From assembly GCF_000417875.1 (NCBI RefSeq), contig NW_006920872.1, forward strand, positions 106,197 through 170,196: a stretch of 64,000 bases of DNA, read 5' to 3'. A model generated the notes under the pieces. That model was not told where the DNA came from and made no database searches. It worked only from the letters and a program-made list of their open reading frames with translations. Positions 38,797-50,900 of this stretch are shown here, in pieces; positions within the stretch are counted from its first letter, which is position 1, and the number at the start of each line of letters is the position of its first letter. Position numbers and translations under genes: made by a program. This DNA is from Pseudozyma flocculosa PF-1 (taxonomy: Eukaryota > Basidiomycota > Ustilaginomycetes > Ustilaginales > Ustilaginaceae).

Positions 38797-39427
38797 NNNN
38801 NNNNNNNNNNNNNNNNNNNNNNNNNNNNNNNNNNNNNNNNNNNNNNNNNNNNNNNNNNNNNNNNNNNNNNNNNNNNNNNNNNNNNNNNNNNNNNNNNNNN
38901 NNNNNNNNNNNNNNNNNNNNNNNNNNNNNNNNNNNNNNNNNNNNNNNNNNNNNNNNNNNNNNNNNNNNNNNNNNNNNNNNNNNNNNNNNNNNNNNNNNNN
39001 NNNNNNNNNNNNNNNNNNNNNNNNNNNNNNNNNNNNNNNNNNNNNNNNNNNNNNNNNNNNNNNNNNNNNNNNNNNNNNNNNNNNNNNNNNNNNNNNNNNN
39101 NNNNNNNNNNNNNNNNNNNNNNNNNNNNNNNNNNNNNNNNNNNNNNNNNNNNNNNNNNNNNNNNNNNNNNNNNNNNNNNNNNNNNNNNNNNNNNNNNNNN
39201 NNNNNNNNNNNNNNNNNNNNNNNNNNNNNNNNNNNNNNNNNNNNNNNNNNNNNNNNNNNNNNNNNNNNNNNNNNNNNNNNNNNNNNNNNNNNNNNNNNNN
39301 NNNNNNNNNNNNNNNNNNNNNNNNNNNNNNNNNNNNNNNNNNNNNNNNNNNNNNNNNNNNNNNNNNNNNNNNNNNNNNNNNNNNNNNNNNNNNNNNNNNN
39401 NNNNNNNNNNNNNNNNNNNNNNNNNNN
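38797..39427. other. Assembly gap (631 N)
   Basis: A run of N between a ccag tetranucleotide repeat (just before 38797) and a CT-rich leader sequence (after 39427). The repeat at its left edge probably caused the assembly break. Confidence 0.98.
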
Positions 39428-39988
39428 CCCTCCCTCCCCTTTCGCCACCATCCCCACCACACCTCATATCCTCTTCCCGGTCTCGATACCTTGAATCCTC
39501 TCGTTTCGGTTCATCGCATCGTCTCTCCTTCGACTCGTCCGTCTCGTATCTTCGTCTCGGCCCGCTACGAATTCCCACAGAACCGGCTCGATTGTATCGG
39601 TGAGTACCGCTCCCCCCCGCGCCTCCCTGCCCTGCCCTTGGCGCTTGGGCCGACCCTTCGCGTCGCGGTCGAACACCGGCCTTGGTCACTTCACATGGTG
39701 CATCGACATGACCCACTGCGCCGGCAGCTCGACGGGCATCACCGTCGCACTGCCGTCGCTGCCGTCTACGGCCGATGCTCTTCTGCGCCGCCACCTCGCC
39801 GCCACCCCTGCCTGTCCTTTCCGTGCGACAATGGCACTGACGCATGCCCTTTCTCTCTCTCTCTCTTCTTCCTTCCCTGGACTCGACTCGATCTGGCCTT
39901 CTTGACAACCCCTGTCGACAGATAGGCTTGCTTCTCCTTGCTCAAGACCCTCGTCTCCCTCGTCTCGTGACCAACAACACCAGTCAAG
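39428..39988 (+). promoter_or_regulatory. 5' leader of the Grp1-like gene with a probable leader intron
   Basis: CT-rich sequence typical of a fungal leader. A consensus donor (gtgagt at 39600) and a tract-preceded acceptor (gtcgacag ending 39921) would define a 322-base intron in the 5' UTR, after which about 67 bases precede the ATG. The promoter proper probably lies in or before the gap. Confidence 0.55.
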
Positions 39989-41266
39989 ATGGCCGCCAAA
40001 GTCTACGTCGGAAACCTTTCGTGGAACACCACTGATGACAGCCTCGCCCACGCCTTCTCGGCTTACGGCCAGCTGACCGACTACATTGTCATGAAGGACC
40101 GCGAGACTGGACGCTCGCGCGGCTTCGGCTTCGTCACCTACGCTTCGCAGCAGGAGGCTGACGCTGCCATCGCTGCCCTCAACGAGCAGGAGCTCGACGG
40201 CCGTCGCATCCGCGTCAACATGGCCAACTCGCGACCCGCTGGCGGCATGGGCGGCGGCGGATACGGCGGTGTCACCGGCGCCTACGGCGGTGGCGCTGGC
40301 GGCTACGGTGGCGGCTACGGTGAGTCTTTGACGCGCGGCCCAGGCTTCCACACACCCCTGCTCCCAGCTGAGCAGCAGTCGCTGATAACGATCTCCGTGC
40401 GACCATCATCCTCTTCCATCACCGCAGGCGGCCAGCCCGGTGGCTTCGGCCAGGCCGGCGGCTTCGGCCAGCAGGGCGGCTACCAGGGTGGCTACCAGCA
40501 GGCCCCCTACGGCGGTGCTCCCCAGCAGGGCGGCTTCGGCGGCCAGCAGGGATACGGCGGCCAGCAGGGCTACGGCCAGCAGGGCGGCTACAACGCGTGA
40601 GTATTCGGTTGCTAGCCCCTGGTCCCTCGGCGCTTTGTTCGCAGTGGTCTGCTTGGTTCGCGTCGGATGTTTGCCGCGGTCGACAGCCCACGTCGCGAAG
40701 CAGATGGGAGACAGCAGCTGGCGCTACGGAATGGACGACGGGCGACCTTGGCCTCTCCTGCCGGCCTCGTCGCCACCCGGCCTCGCCATGCTTCGGTCTT
40801 CCGCTGCTCGCGACAGGCGCATGCGCTTCTCTCGACGTTTCGCCGTGGCTTCAGCGTTTTCTCAAATGTGGCTTGGCTTCCCCTGTCTCTTGTGTCCCGA
40901 TCCCGCTTCCTCCGACATTCGCTCCGTCTCGATCATCCCGCTTCGTTGGTCTCTTCCGCGCTTCCGCAACGTCTCGGGCTCTGTTCTCTTCTCGGATCGG
41001 TTCGGCTCGGCTCTCGGTTTCAATCTCGTCCGCGGTCTCCGTTCTCTCCGCCAACGATCTCGTCTCGCAACGTCCAACACGCCTCGTCTCCGCAACGTCA
41101 ATCTCGCTTCCCCTCTCCGGTCTCGCCTCCTCCCCTTCCCCGTCGCACGACTCGTCACTTGCCTTCGGACCGCAGCAGCTACGGTGCTGCCCAGCAGGGC
41201 TTCCAGCAGCCCGCGCAGAACGGCGGCGGATACCAGGCTCAGGGCTACGGTGGCCAGGGCTACTAG
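39989..41266 (+). CDS. grp1: Small glycine-rich RRM protein (Grp1-like)
   Basis: Exons 39989-40319, 40428-40596 and 41176-41266 (phases 1 and 2) give 196 residues. Residues 3-80 form one RRM with RNP2 KVYVGNLSW and RNP1 RSRGFGFVTYAS. The rest is a Gly/Gln/Tyr-rich low-complexity tail of GGY, QQGGY and YGGQQGYG units ending in QGYGGQGY. This matches the short glycine-rich RRM proteins of plants and fungi; in Ustilago maydis Grp1 accompanies the endosomal mRNA transporter Rrm4. Intron 1 (108 bases) is in frame and stop-free. Intron 2 (579 bases) begins so that unspliced RNA meets TGA immediately (codons for YNA then stop), giving a 203-residue form if both introns stay. The symbol is assigned by resemblance only. 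Confidence 0.9.
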
Positions 41267-43013
41267 GCCTCTCGGCCTCCGTTTGCGCCTGCTTGACTTC
41301 TATTCTCCCTCCTCCCATTGCTCCTGTACCTCGGTACCTTCCCGTCGCTGTCCTCATCTGAGGCCGGCAACGGGGTTCCCCGACTTTCCGAATCGATCCG
41401 TTCCGACTCGTTCCTCCATGTCCCGCTCGCCCTGCTCCGTTATCGAACCTCGTCGTCCCTTGCGCTCAGCGTCGCCCCCTCCCTCTTGCTGACCACGACT
41501 TTGTCTTCGTCACATATTGCTTCTCGCCTCCTCCCTCAATGCCTCTGCCAACCCGAGCAGCCAGCAGCAGTAAATCGACGCGAGTCGTCTCCGGCCTAGC
41601 CTAGCGTCAAGGTCGCACGCAACCATCACGGGCCTCCTCCTGCTCCATCCCCTTTTGACCCCTCTCCCGCCCCCCTCGCTGCCTCGCTCGCGTTGCATCC
41701 GACCAAACCAAACCAAACCAACCCAAATCGAGCCAACCATCCATCCTCTTGGGCTCTGTCCTCTGCCTTTCTTGTTTCGGGTACCGTTGCGTTCTCTGCG
41801 AAATCCCAAGTGTGGCGTATCGTCGACCTTGCCCCTTCCCCCCATCCTCTCTCTGGCCTGCCTCCCTCTGGCGGTGTCAAGCGGGCAAAAGGGTCGGGAT
41901 CGCCTCACGGCCAAAACTCTTTCCAAGCACAAAGCTCAAAGCACCGAAGTCATGGGCCGTCGATCCCTTCCGAGCAACCGGCGGTGGACGTGTGCAAAGT
42001 AGCCAACCAAGAGGGGAGGGCCCTCCCTCCTTCCTGGATCCGGTTCATGCTCCCTACCTTGGTCGGTCGCTCGTCGATTCTCCTTGTTCCCCCCCGGCTC
42101 TCGGTACCCTGCCTCGACGATGTTCGATCTACGTATGTAGCCTTTCCCGTTGATGCCATTCATCCCCGCTCCCCCCTCCCTTTCGACCAAAAAGGATCTT
42201 CGGTGACTGTGCACGCTCCTGTGGAATGTGGGTACCACGGTGCGGGCCGGGCGAAAGGTGACTGACCTGGCGACTGAAAGATGCCTCGTCTCGGTCGACT
42301 TCCTCCCTTCCCACCGCGGCTTCCTCGAGACAAGACGAGGAGAGGAGGTGTGCGTCCGTTAGCCGCATCAAAGCTGTGGCTGGCTCGTCGCCCCCCCCCC
42401 CCCTCTACCAAGGCAGGCTGTGCAAAAAATGAAACGCGAAAAACGGGGCGAAATGTCAGGCCCAGTCCAAGATTCGGGACTCTCTCTCTCTGACCAGGCC
42501 GACACGACGTCTGTAGCGTGCTCGACACTCGATTGGCATTCGGAGATGGGCAGAGAGCAGGGGCGCTAGGCAGGTACGGAGTGATAGAATACAGGGATGG
42601 GGGGCCGACGACCGCGACCGCTCGCTCGTGGAGCGACGGGGGCCAGAGATTAAAAGGGCTGGGATGGCGGGTGTACAGGGCGTTCGGGGTCCGTGCGGGT
42701 CTGGTAGGGCAGCGTGCGAGAGCGAGCGCGAGAGAGAGGGAGGGAAGCAAGGGACGGGGATGGTGTTACAGATGCATGTGGGGCAAGGATTGATGGCGGA
42801 ACGAGGCACTCGAGATGCGGAATAGAGACGTCGTCGCCCAGCGGGACGGTGGACGATCTCTCGACAGGCCCGCGGAAGGCCTGCCTGTTTCTTAAGACTT
42901 TCGATGGGCTGGACTCTGTCATCATCCACCAGGGACGCAGAGAGGCTGACCGAGGCAAGGAAGCGGATGGCGTCGGAGGCTAGCGCATGGCGAACAGCCT
43001 CCGCAGCTGTCGA
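41267..43013. other. Intergenic: convergent 3' flanks of the Grp1-like gene and the small Cys-tailed gene
   Basis: 1.75 kb without a supported gene. It is CT-rich to about 41900 (possibly a long 3' UTR of the RNA-binding protein), with an aacca repeat near 41703-41735, a C13 tract at 42391-42403 and a short ct tract near 42480. Translations in all frames are protein-unlike. Confidence 0.5.
42391..42403. repeat. Poly-C tract (13 bases)
   Basis: An uninterrupted C13 run in the 3' flanking DNA between two converging genes. Confidence 0.9.
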
Positions 43014-43795
43014 TCATGGGGAGTAGCAGAGCTTCGAGGGCTGGTCGGACTGGACCTTGGTGCAGGCTCCGCAGTCTAAAAAGGGCGGACGAGGCGGAAG
43101 GAAAGGGGGCCTCGATGTCAGCATGCGGTCCGGTCCGTGACGATCCTCGCGAGAGGCAGGCGAGGGCCTTGCTCACCGGGACAACTCGCCCAAAGCTCCG
43201 AGGTGGTGCCCCCGTTGTGTCGCACCGAGAGCCGCGCGATGCTCTTGCAGTGCGGGCCGTGGCCCTGAGCCTGCCCCTCGCCGTCGACGTCCATGCCGTT
43301 GGACGAGGCGCCGGCCTGCGGGCCCATCAGGCCGTAGAGGCCAGGCTGAGAAGGGTAGATGTCGAGCTCGGGGTACTGGGAGCCCTGCCCAAAGTAGTCG
43401 GAGCCGTCGGACCTCTTGTGGCCGTGGTCGCTGTGCAGGGGTGCGTAGGACGACGAGGGCGTGGGCAGCTGGGCCTCGTTGCCGTAAGCGGACCCCGGGC
43501 TGCTCTGCATCGTGGCCATGGCAAAGGGGTCGTGCGAGAGCGAGGCCAAGATGGCGTTGCTGACGTCGAGCGGCAGCGGGTGGAACTCGGCCTGCTGGTC
43601 CATGTCGAGGCCCGCCCCGCGAGGGAGGCAGAGCTTGTTGCTGTGTAGCGACGACAGCCCGAAGTCGGCCTCGTCCTCCTCGCACACCTTGCGCTTGCGC
43701 GACATGGGCATGGGGGCGGCGGCCTCGAACACGCCACCGTGGTGGAGGTTGATGGGGTTGGTGTTGCCACCGAAGGCGTACGACTGGAAGACCAT
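43014..43795 (-). CDS. Uncharacterised 226-residue protein with a Cys-rich C-terminal tail
   Basis: Exons 43177-43795 and 43014-43075 (101-base intron, gtgagc donor, ttttag acceptor, phase 1) give 226 residues. The N-terminus MVFQSYAFGGNTNPINLHHG is followed by a basic patch SRKRKVCEEDE that could be a nuclear signal, a Ser/Gly/His-rich middle, and an ordered end: IARLSVRHNGGTTSELWASC continuing into CPDCGACTKVQSDQ and ending KLCYSP. The second exon adds most of the cysteines (C-x2-C-x2-C then a distant C), which could bind metal. No signal peptide. The tight splice join into a compact Cys motif is good evidence that the gene is real. I do not recognise the family; a small nuclear regulator is possible but unproven. 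Confidence 0.75.
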
Positions 43796-45425
43796 GGTTG
43801 TTGGAGAAGCGAGAGCAAGGTGTGGTGCGTGGGGGTTGGAGCGTGGAGGAGCAAGGGGATGTAGCGCGAGGGAGGGACGGCTGTTGAGTAGCCTGTGCTC
43901 GGGTCGGCGGCTAGTTGGAATTCTACGGACGCGTCGCGAAGGCCTTGGTGGACGTGCCTGCCGCGGGTTTTTTTCTTCTAAGGAAATTGGAAGCGAGGAG
44001 GCCGAGTCGCTGCTTGACAGGTCGTGTGACAGGTGGCGGCGTCGACGACGACGAGGTCTGAGACGGGGGGGGGGGGGGGGGGGCAGAGGTACGATTGATG
44101 CTTCTGTGCGGAGCGGCGGTGAGGGCAGTGGTGGTGGTGTTCGAAGAACAGCAGAGGCGAGCGTGTGGCGGCAGAAGGGTCAGGGGGGAGTCTCTTGGCG
44201 CGGGCAGCAGAGTCTCTGGAAGCGGAGGGATGACGGGCGATGGATGGATGGTGGGTGGCAGCGTGCGCCCACACGATGGCGTCCTTATCAAGGTGTGGAG
44301 AAGCTGGGCCCAGTGGTCAGTCGAGGAGCATACGCAGCCAGGCCAGGCCCCGCCCGACCTTGATCGGCGGACACTGCGGTCGGGTACGCTTCTGGCGGAG
44401 CACTTTGTCGCGCTTGGCCTGCCTGGAGGCCTGGCCTGGCCGGCTGGTCTGGCCCTAGGCTCGCGCCGCGTTGGGTGGCTGAACCATGGCTCGGGGCCTG
44501 CTACCATGTAGAACAAAGGCGGACAGCGCGGGCCCTCGAGCGGGCGGCGCGGGTGCGAGCGAGCGAGCGAGCAAGCAAGCTTCGAGCAACCACCGCCGCC
44601 GCCCGGCCTCCGCCCAAGACGAGGTCCGGCCGGAAGGGAGCGAGCAAGCAGGCTCGCCCAGCCAAATTCGAGGGTGAGGCCAAGCTATTCCGGGCTCACA
44701 CCAAGCCGACGCAAGCGGATCAGCGCCGTTCCAAAGTTGAACCGGAGCCAGCTCGGTTAGCCTGACGCCCGCAGAGGGACTATGGAATTCGGGGGGCCAC
44801 CTTGGCTTTCCGCCTGCCAACGACGAGCATTTGGCGGGCGTCGGACCAAGGCCATCAGGTCTCGAAACTCAAACTTGCGTCGGTCAACCCGGCTCGCAGG
44901 CGGCGCGGCCAGACCAGGCAGGCAGCGCCAAATGCGGCCACCGGCCTGATGACGGTTTCATGCCGTGTCTTCGGATCCGCGCCGGCGACCACGGCTTGCT
45001 GGCATTCTCTTCCTCTGAGCGGGAGTGACCGACCTCCGCCTGCAGCTTCCACCTGAGACGGCCAGCTTGCCGAGAGGAAGAAGGGGGTGAAAACAGCTCG
45101 ACCCGCTTCTGACGGCCCCACCCGCTGCGACCGCCCAGCTTCGAGGCCTCCGCCTTGCTCGAGGGGCCTGCGATGGCGGTCCAGCCTGCCTACCTAGCCT
45201 GCGTCTTCGCCAGCTCGTGCCAGCTGGATCCCGGTCTGTCTGAGGAGCCGCCGAGGGGAAAGCCCTAGCCTGGCCTCTTCTTTCGCTGGATCGGCAGAAG
45301 CCTGCTGGCTCGCCACCTGACCCCTGGCTCGCCTGCTACCCCGCATTTCGACGTCTCCCTCACGGCTTCCCGTTCCTTCGAGGCTGCCACATCTGCCGAA
45401 TCGCGATCGAGGCACGGGCACGGGC
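43796..45425. other. Intergenic region with poly-G tract and GGCC-word clusters
   Basis: 1.6 kb between divergent genes. It holds the G19 tract at 44065-44083, ggcctggcctgg-like words near 44410-44450 and gcga/gcaa tetranucleotide repeats near 44557-44580. Open frames are not protein-like. Probably the promoters of both flanking genes. Confidence 0.5.
44065..44083. repeat. Poly-G tract (19 bases)
   Basis: An uninterrupted G19 run upstream of the small Cys-tailed gene. Confidence 0.9.
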
Positions 45426-46594
45426 ATGGCCACGGCGACCGTCATGGCCAGCACCACCGAGCTCACCACCTGGGCCTGCCGTCTGGCTCGCGTCTCTCGC
45501 GGCGTCACCCCTCGACGTCGGAACCGCGATCGGGATCGGGGCGGCAACGACGAGCGCCGGCTGGCATGGCAGCACTTTGACCAGCCTGACCTGAGCTGTA
45601 CCGTACGGCTCGCCACCGTGGACGAGGGTCCCCGCCTTCCGCCCAGCGAGCATCTCACCAGCTCAGTCGCGCAGCAGAGGCTCTCGCACGGCCAGGCCTC
45701 GGGCCGGAGGTCGAGGGAGCTGCGCATCACCGTCTCCTTCTCGGTCAGCGACCCGTCGGCGTCGCTCCTGCAGGCGAGCGGGATCGCCTCGAGCATCGTG
45801 CTGGTACGAGGTCACCGTTGCGCTCCAGCTCCGGGCCTTGGCTCCTTGGCCTGACGCCGTCGTCCCTGTGCATCCCGCCCTTGATCAGGAGGAAGTCGAT
45901 GTGGTGGCCTTGACGCACGCCGCAGCTCGCGAGGGCCGCCATGGACCGGTCCTCAGTGTCGTCCGTCGCGCCGATCTGGTCGGCCTGCGCTATCTGGACC
46001 TCCACGACAGGACCAAGGTGAGCTCGAGCGGTAGGCCTTGCCCTGAGCTGGCCAGCCTGTGGGTACTCGGTCCGATGGTCACTGAAGCGGCGCCCGTCTC
46101 ATCTGCTTGCATTGATCATGGACGACAGTGGCGCCGATGCCAGCTGATGTTCGCCGACGCCAGCGACACCGGCATCTTCCTGTCGATGATACAGGTGCGA
46201 CTCAGCGCATGGTTGTCGTTCGCGCGGTTCTCGCCTCTCGCCACGCGAAGTGCTCACGTCGTCCTTGCTTCCTTGGCTGCTTCATCCTGGGCAGTCTGAC
46301 AGCTACATCGTGGAACTGCAGCCGCAGACCTCGACTGCTGGTGTCATCGAAGCCGAGGAGAACGCAGCGCAGCAGTCACTTCACAGCGCGCCTCAGGGTG
46401 AGGTTGGCTCGACGCCGTCAGCCATGAGGGTGTCCTCGCCGGTCCTGGCAACTTCGCACGTCGCAACAGCCGCCAACGATCCCGAGGCCGACCTCACCAT
46501 CGAAGCCTGGCTTCAGAGGGCGTGCCAGCTCCTAGTGCAGGATGGCGAGAGCCTGGAACTGGCGCTGCAGATGTTGGCGGAAGGTATGCGCTGA
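45426..46594 (+). CDS. Uncharacterised multi-exon gene (model with one frame discontinuity)
   Basis: Three exons are suggested: 45426-46017, 46129-46194 (22 codons) and 46295-46594, with gtgagc and gtgcga donors and cag acceptors, all phase 0, for about 315 residues. Exon 1 changes frame near 45800: the first part ends LRITVSFSVSDPSASLLQ and SIVL, the second continues YEVTVALQLRALAPWPDAVV and DLVGLRYLDLHDRTK. Deleting one base near 45803, or a 64-base mini-intron, would join them. Exon 2 gives RRCQLMFADASDTGIFLSMI and exon 3 SDSYIVELQPQTSTAG through LTIEAWLQRACQLLVQDGES. Alternating hydrophobic strands in exon 1 suggest a beta-sandwich domain, but I recognise no family. It may equally be a decaying gene. 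Confidence 0.5.
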
Positions 46595-47965
46595 ATGCCG
46601 TCGCGATCATCCCTCGGCCTCTTTCCGTCACCGCGACGCGTGCATGTGCGCCAGCACGACCTGCGACGGTCTCCGTGGACTGCTACCGTTCCCTGATGCT
46701 GCGAGCGTCGCGAGATCGCTCCATCCCCGGAGATGGACACGGAATGTCGAAACGCGAGGGACGCGCTCGACGAAGATGGCTTCCGCGCGGCGACGAGGGG
46801 GGTTCAATCAATCGATCTGTTTGTTGACTGACGACCACGCCGTCCACGGGAGGGGAGCGCCATGCCGCCGCCGCCGCCGCTGCGGGGCTGGGCTAGCGTT
46901 GGCCGTCGGATGCGGCCTCGCGCTCTTTTAGCTACCTGGCAGGAATTGCCAGGCCGCGTCGACGCCGGATAGAGGAGGGGCGCACGTCCCCATGACCTTG
47001 GTCTGCCCCGCTGTGGCTGGGCCTGTTGCCCAGAGCGGTCAGGCGTGCCGGCTACATCTTTTGTGGCTTGCCCTCTCCGAGGCACGCCGCCGCTCATTGA
47101 TGACCATGCCGACTTGGCGTTAACTAGGAGGAGCGGTGGATGGCAATGACCAATGCGCCGTCGCTCAGCTTGCTTGCTTGCTTGCTTGCGATGGCGGTCT
47201 AGGAAGCTAGCAGCAGCGGTTGCATAGGCAGGGGCGGGCGGGGCCGCGGGGCGCCCACCCGCGTTGGGCTCGCTTTCGGTTCGGCTGAATTTCTGGCTGG
47301 CTGGCTTGAACCGTGATGGCCTGGGCTGGCCTGGCCTGGCCCCATTTGGCAGGCTGGTGACGATTCAGAGGGCGGCGGGCCAGCTGCCATCAACCCCAAG
47401 GGTCGAGATTGGTTTCTTCGATTGCGGGACCCGCTCCTCATCATCCACCTCCTCATCCTAGCCTCCCTCCCTCCACTCCACCACGCTATACCCCCCGCCC
47501 GCCAAGCATCATTGCATCTCCCTCGCCCTCGTGTCAAGCAGGCTTATCACGCTTCTGCCGCCGTCGTCGCGCTCGCTCCTGGTCGCCACCACCGCCGCTA
47601 TCGCCGCCACCGCCAACAAGACCGGCCCCTCTCCATCTCGACGCCGCTCTCGTCTGCGCAACGCAACATCGACCTGCCTGGCCCCCGCACCGGCCGCAAC
47701 TCAGTCCACGACAGCCAGAGGACAATGCAGTCTAGCTAGGCGCAGGTACCGGCGCTCATATCGACCCGAAGTCGTCTGGCCCCGCACGTCCCTCGCAGCC
47801 AACCCCCTTTCTCATTTTCGCATCCCAGGGGCCAGTCCGACTGATCCAGCACCAAGTCGGCCAAGCAACGAGTCCCATCTTTCTCTTCGCAATCCGAGCG
47901 CTTGGCATACACCCTCCCAGCACTCCCAACGGCCACCAGACTCAACCCACACACCTGCTCGCACC
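46595..47965. promoter_or_regulatory. Upstream region of the long Ser-rich gene
   Basis: 1.37 kb. It contains a gctt tetranucleotide repeat near 47168-47190, a ggcctggcctggcc word cluster near 47315-47342 and a long C/T-rich leader from about 47440 to the ATG at 47966. No gene is supported inside. Confidence 0.5.
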
Positions 47966-50900
47966 ATGACGACCACCTCGAGATCGCGCAGCTTACACCG
48001 CACAGGCAGCTCCACCGGCTCCCAGCATGGCGGCCGGAGACCTTCTGTCGGCAAGCAGGCCGGCGGTCGCGGCAGGTAAGCACCACTCCGTCCAGCCCTG
48101 CCCCTCAGCGCGCTTGCGCCCACCCCCGCCGAAGCTCACCGCTGTCCATCGCTGCGATGCGCTTTCTTCCTGTGCTCTTGATCCGTCTCTCCAGGTTCGA
48201 TCCCAACCTCATGATGTCCACCAACGCGGGCGACTCGGATGGGGCGCGCGACAGGGCTTCGGAGATGGGATCCAGGAGGAAGAGCGTAGACGGCCTCAAG
48301 GCGCTGGAAAAGGCCGCGAGGCGCAATAAGTCCAGCGACCGGCTCCACCGCGGCGAGAGCAGCACCAACCTCTCGAGCGCTAAGAGGTCCAAATCGAGCA
48401 CGCAGCTTGCCATGGCTCGAGACGAGCGTCCCTCGAGGCGCAAGGAGCACGCAAAGCAGAAGACTGAGGAGCAGGAGACAGAGGACGGCTGGACCAGCGC
48501 GAGCGCCACCGGCACCCCCATCGTCAGCCTCGAGGCCAGCCCCTCGACCAGCCCGATGGACGAAGGGCTGGTTCTCGGCTTCAAGAAGCGTCCGGTGGCC
48601 CAGCAGTCCGACTCTCACAGTCGCAAGGAGCCTGGCAACGACCGGCTCGCAAGCAATCAGCCGCCGCGGACCGACATGGCCCGGACGACATCCGCACAGA
48701 GCTCGGCAACGCCGAGGGTCAGCGCTACGAGGATGAATGACGACTTCGAGCCGCTGCAGCAGAACACCTTGAGCCAGACCGCTGTGCAGGGTCAGGAGTC
48801 TGTCGGTGCCAGTGCACACAGATCGCAGGAGCCGGGACAAAGACCCACGCACGCCCAGCCAGCAGCTGGAAATCGCACCGAGTCTTCGGTGTACAACGGC
48901 GCCGGGCTCGAGCGCGGACAGCCCAGACCGCCACCACTCGAGCGAGAGGACACTGCGCGCACGCTTCGCGACGAGGGCGACGACGCTGATGGCCAGCAGG
49001 AACTCAACAGCAGGTCAACGGATCCGCGGCGGGCAACTGAAGCCGCGCAGCTGCAGGAGTCGCCGTCGGCGGCCGTCAAGAGGGTGGCCGATCTGCGACT
49101 CGATATCGACAGCGCCCAGTCAAGCGGCGGATCAGCGGACCAAGACGGATCTGCGCTGCCTGCAGATGGACTGCGCTCCCGACGCATCCGGTCAGAGAGC
49201 CCGGCAAATCTTGAGGCTGACGCCCCGAGCCCGAGCGCGGCGGCCGACAGGCAGGCTCGTTCGTCGCACCACCGCGCACCCTCGTCTGCATCCAATCGCA
49301 CTCTTAGAAGCTCGGTGCCGATGACGTCCTCGCCGGGCTCGCTCCGGTCTCGCACCTCGGTCCTCTCCAACATGAACATGCTGTTCCCGCGCGAGAACCA
49401 CGGGATCGTGCCTCCGAAGCTCGACACCCACAACGCTCTGGCCGGTGCATTGGGCGCTCGGCACGAGGACCGCGGCGACTCTGTCGGGCCATCGCGAGGC
49501 TCTGCCAAGGGGAGTGGCAGGGGCCGGAGCGGCCTGCCTGCGAGCGCGAGCGAGCCCGTGGGGCTGGACGAGATGTTCCCGGATGGTCTGGCGCAGATGA
49601 ACGGCTCGATGTCGTCCAGGGGCCAGGCCAGGAGGAAGGGCAGCATGAGTTCGATGAGTGGATCCGGCATCACATTGCCGTCGCCGTCGCCTTCCGTCGG
49701 CAACATTGCGCCCACCACGGCGAGCCGCGGCGCCAATGACTTCAACTCGGTCCGTCGAGGTCCGCAGGGGTCCGTCTCCAGCCTCGCCACCGATCCCAAC
49801 AGCATCGAGTCGTCGGGCATCCTTTCACCCGACCGACGCCGGACCACGAGCACGCAGAGCCTGACGGCGGCAGACGCGGCGCGGCTGGCGGCCAAGCTAC
49901 GCCTGGCGCGCGACTCGATCGACGAGCATTCGGCCACCAGCGCGCTCAGGGGCGCCAGCGCCAGCGGCTTCCTGAGCGGCGGCCAGCGCCAGGGCTCCAA
50001 TCCGCGGCTGGAGAAGTACAACAAGCCCGTCATCTCCAACTTTGCCAAGGACCAGGCCGCCGGCGAAGCGCCGCGGGGCCTGCCGGTGACGCACGAGTCG
50101 GTGTTTTCGCGGCAGTTTTCTCGGCCGCACGAGAGCCAAGACGAGGTCGGCGGTCCTCAGCGGCGAATGTACCGCTACGTGATGCCCAGCGGCCTCGGCG
50201 GTCCTCCGATCGAGAAGAGCGAGCTGTCGGATGCGCTGCTGGGCCCGAGCCTGGACATGGACGACTTTGAGTCGAGCTGGGCGCCCGCGCTGGCCAACGC
50301 CGCCGGTTTGGGCTCGCGCTCGATGCGGCATCCGTCGCGCAACGTGGAGCCCGAGTTTGGCATCGGCCCGCACGACACCGGTGCCTCGGTCAATGGGCCC
50401 AACTCGACGCCGCTCCACCTGATTCACGGCCTCACGACGACGTCGCCGGACGCCTTCCCCCTCGATCCGACCGACGTGCCGGCGCTGCAGGAGGGTGGCG
50501 ACCTCTTTGACCCGACGACGGCCACGGCGCCGCACGGCGCCATCAAATTCGTCGATCCGGCCCTGATCCGCGCCATTGCCATGACGAGCCAGGCCATCTC
50601 GACACACCGGGCGCACGTCGTGACGCGCCGGTACGCGGATCCGATGCGCGAGTCGCTCGAGCGGATGGCGCGGTCGTCGGGCAAGTGGGGCCTGGTGCCG
50701 CAGGCGCCGGTCAACACGCCTTCGTCGCCGGCGCTCAGCCTGTCTGGAGGTCGGTGGGGCGGCCGCAAGACGGCGCCCAACAGCCCTGGCCTGCGTGCAG
50801 GAACAGCCGGCGGTGCCAGCGGTGGTGGGGTGCTGGAGCGACCGGGCTTCGCGAGGAGGCAGACGTCAGACGCGTCTACGTCTTCCCATCAGCATCAGCA

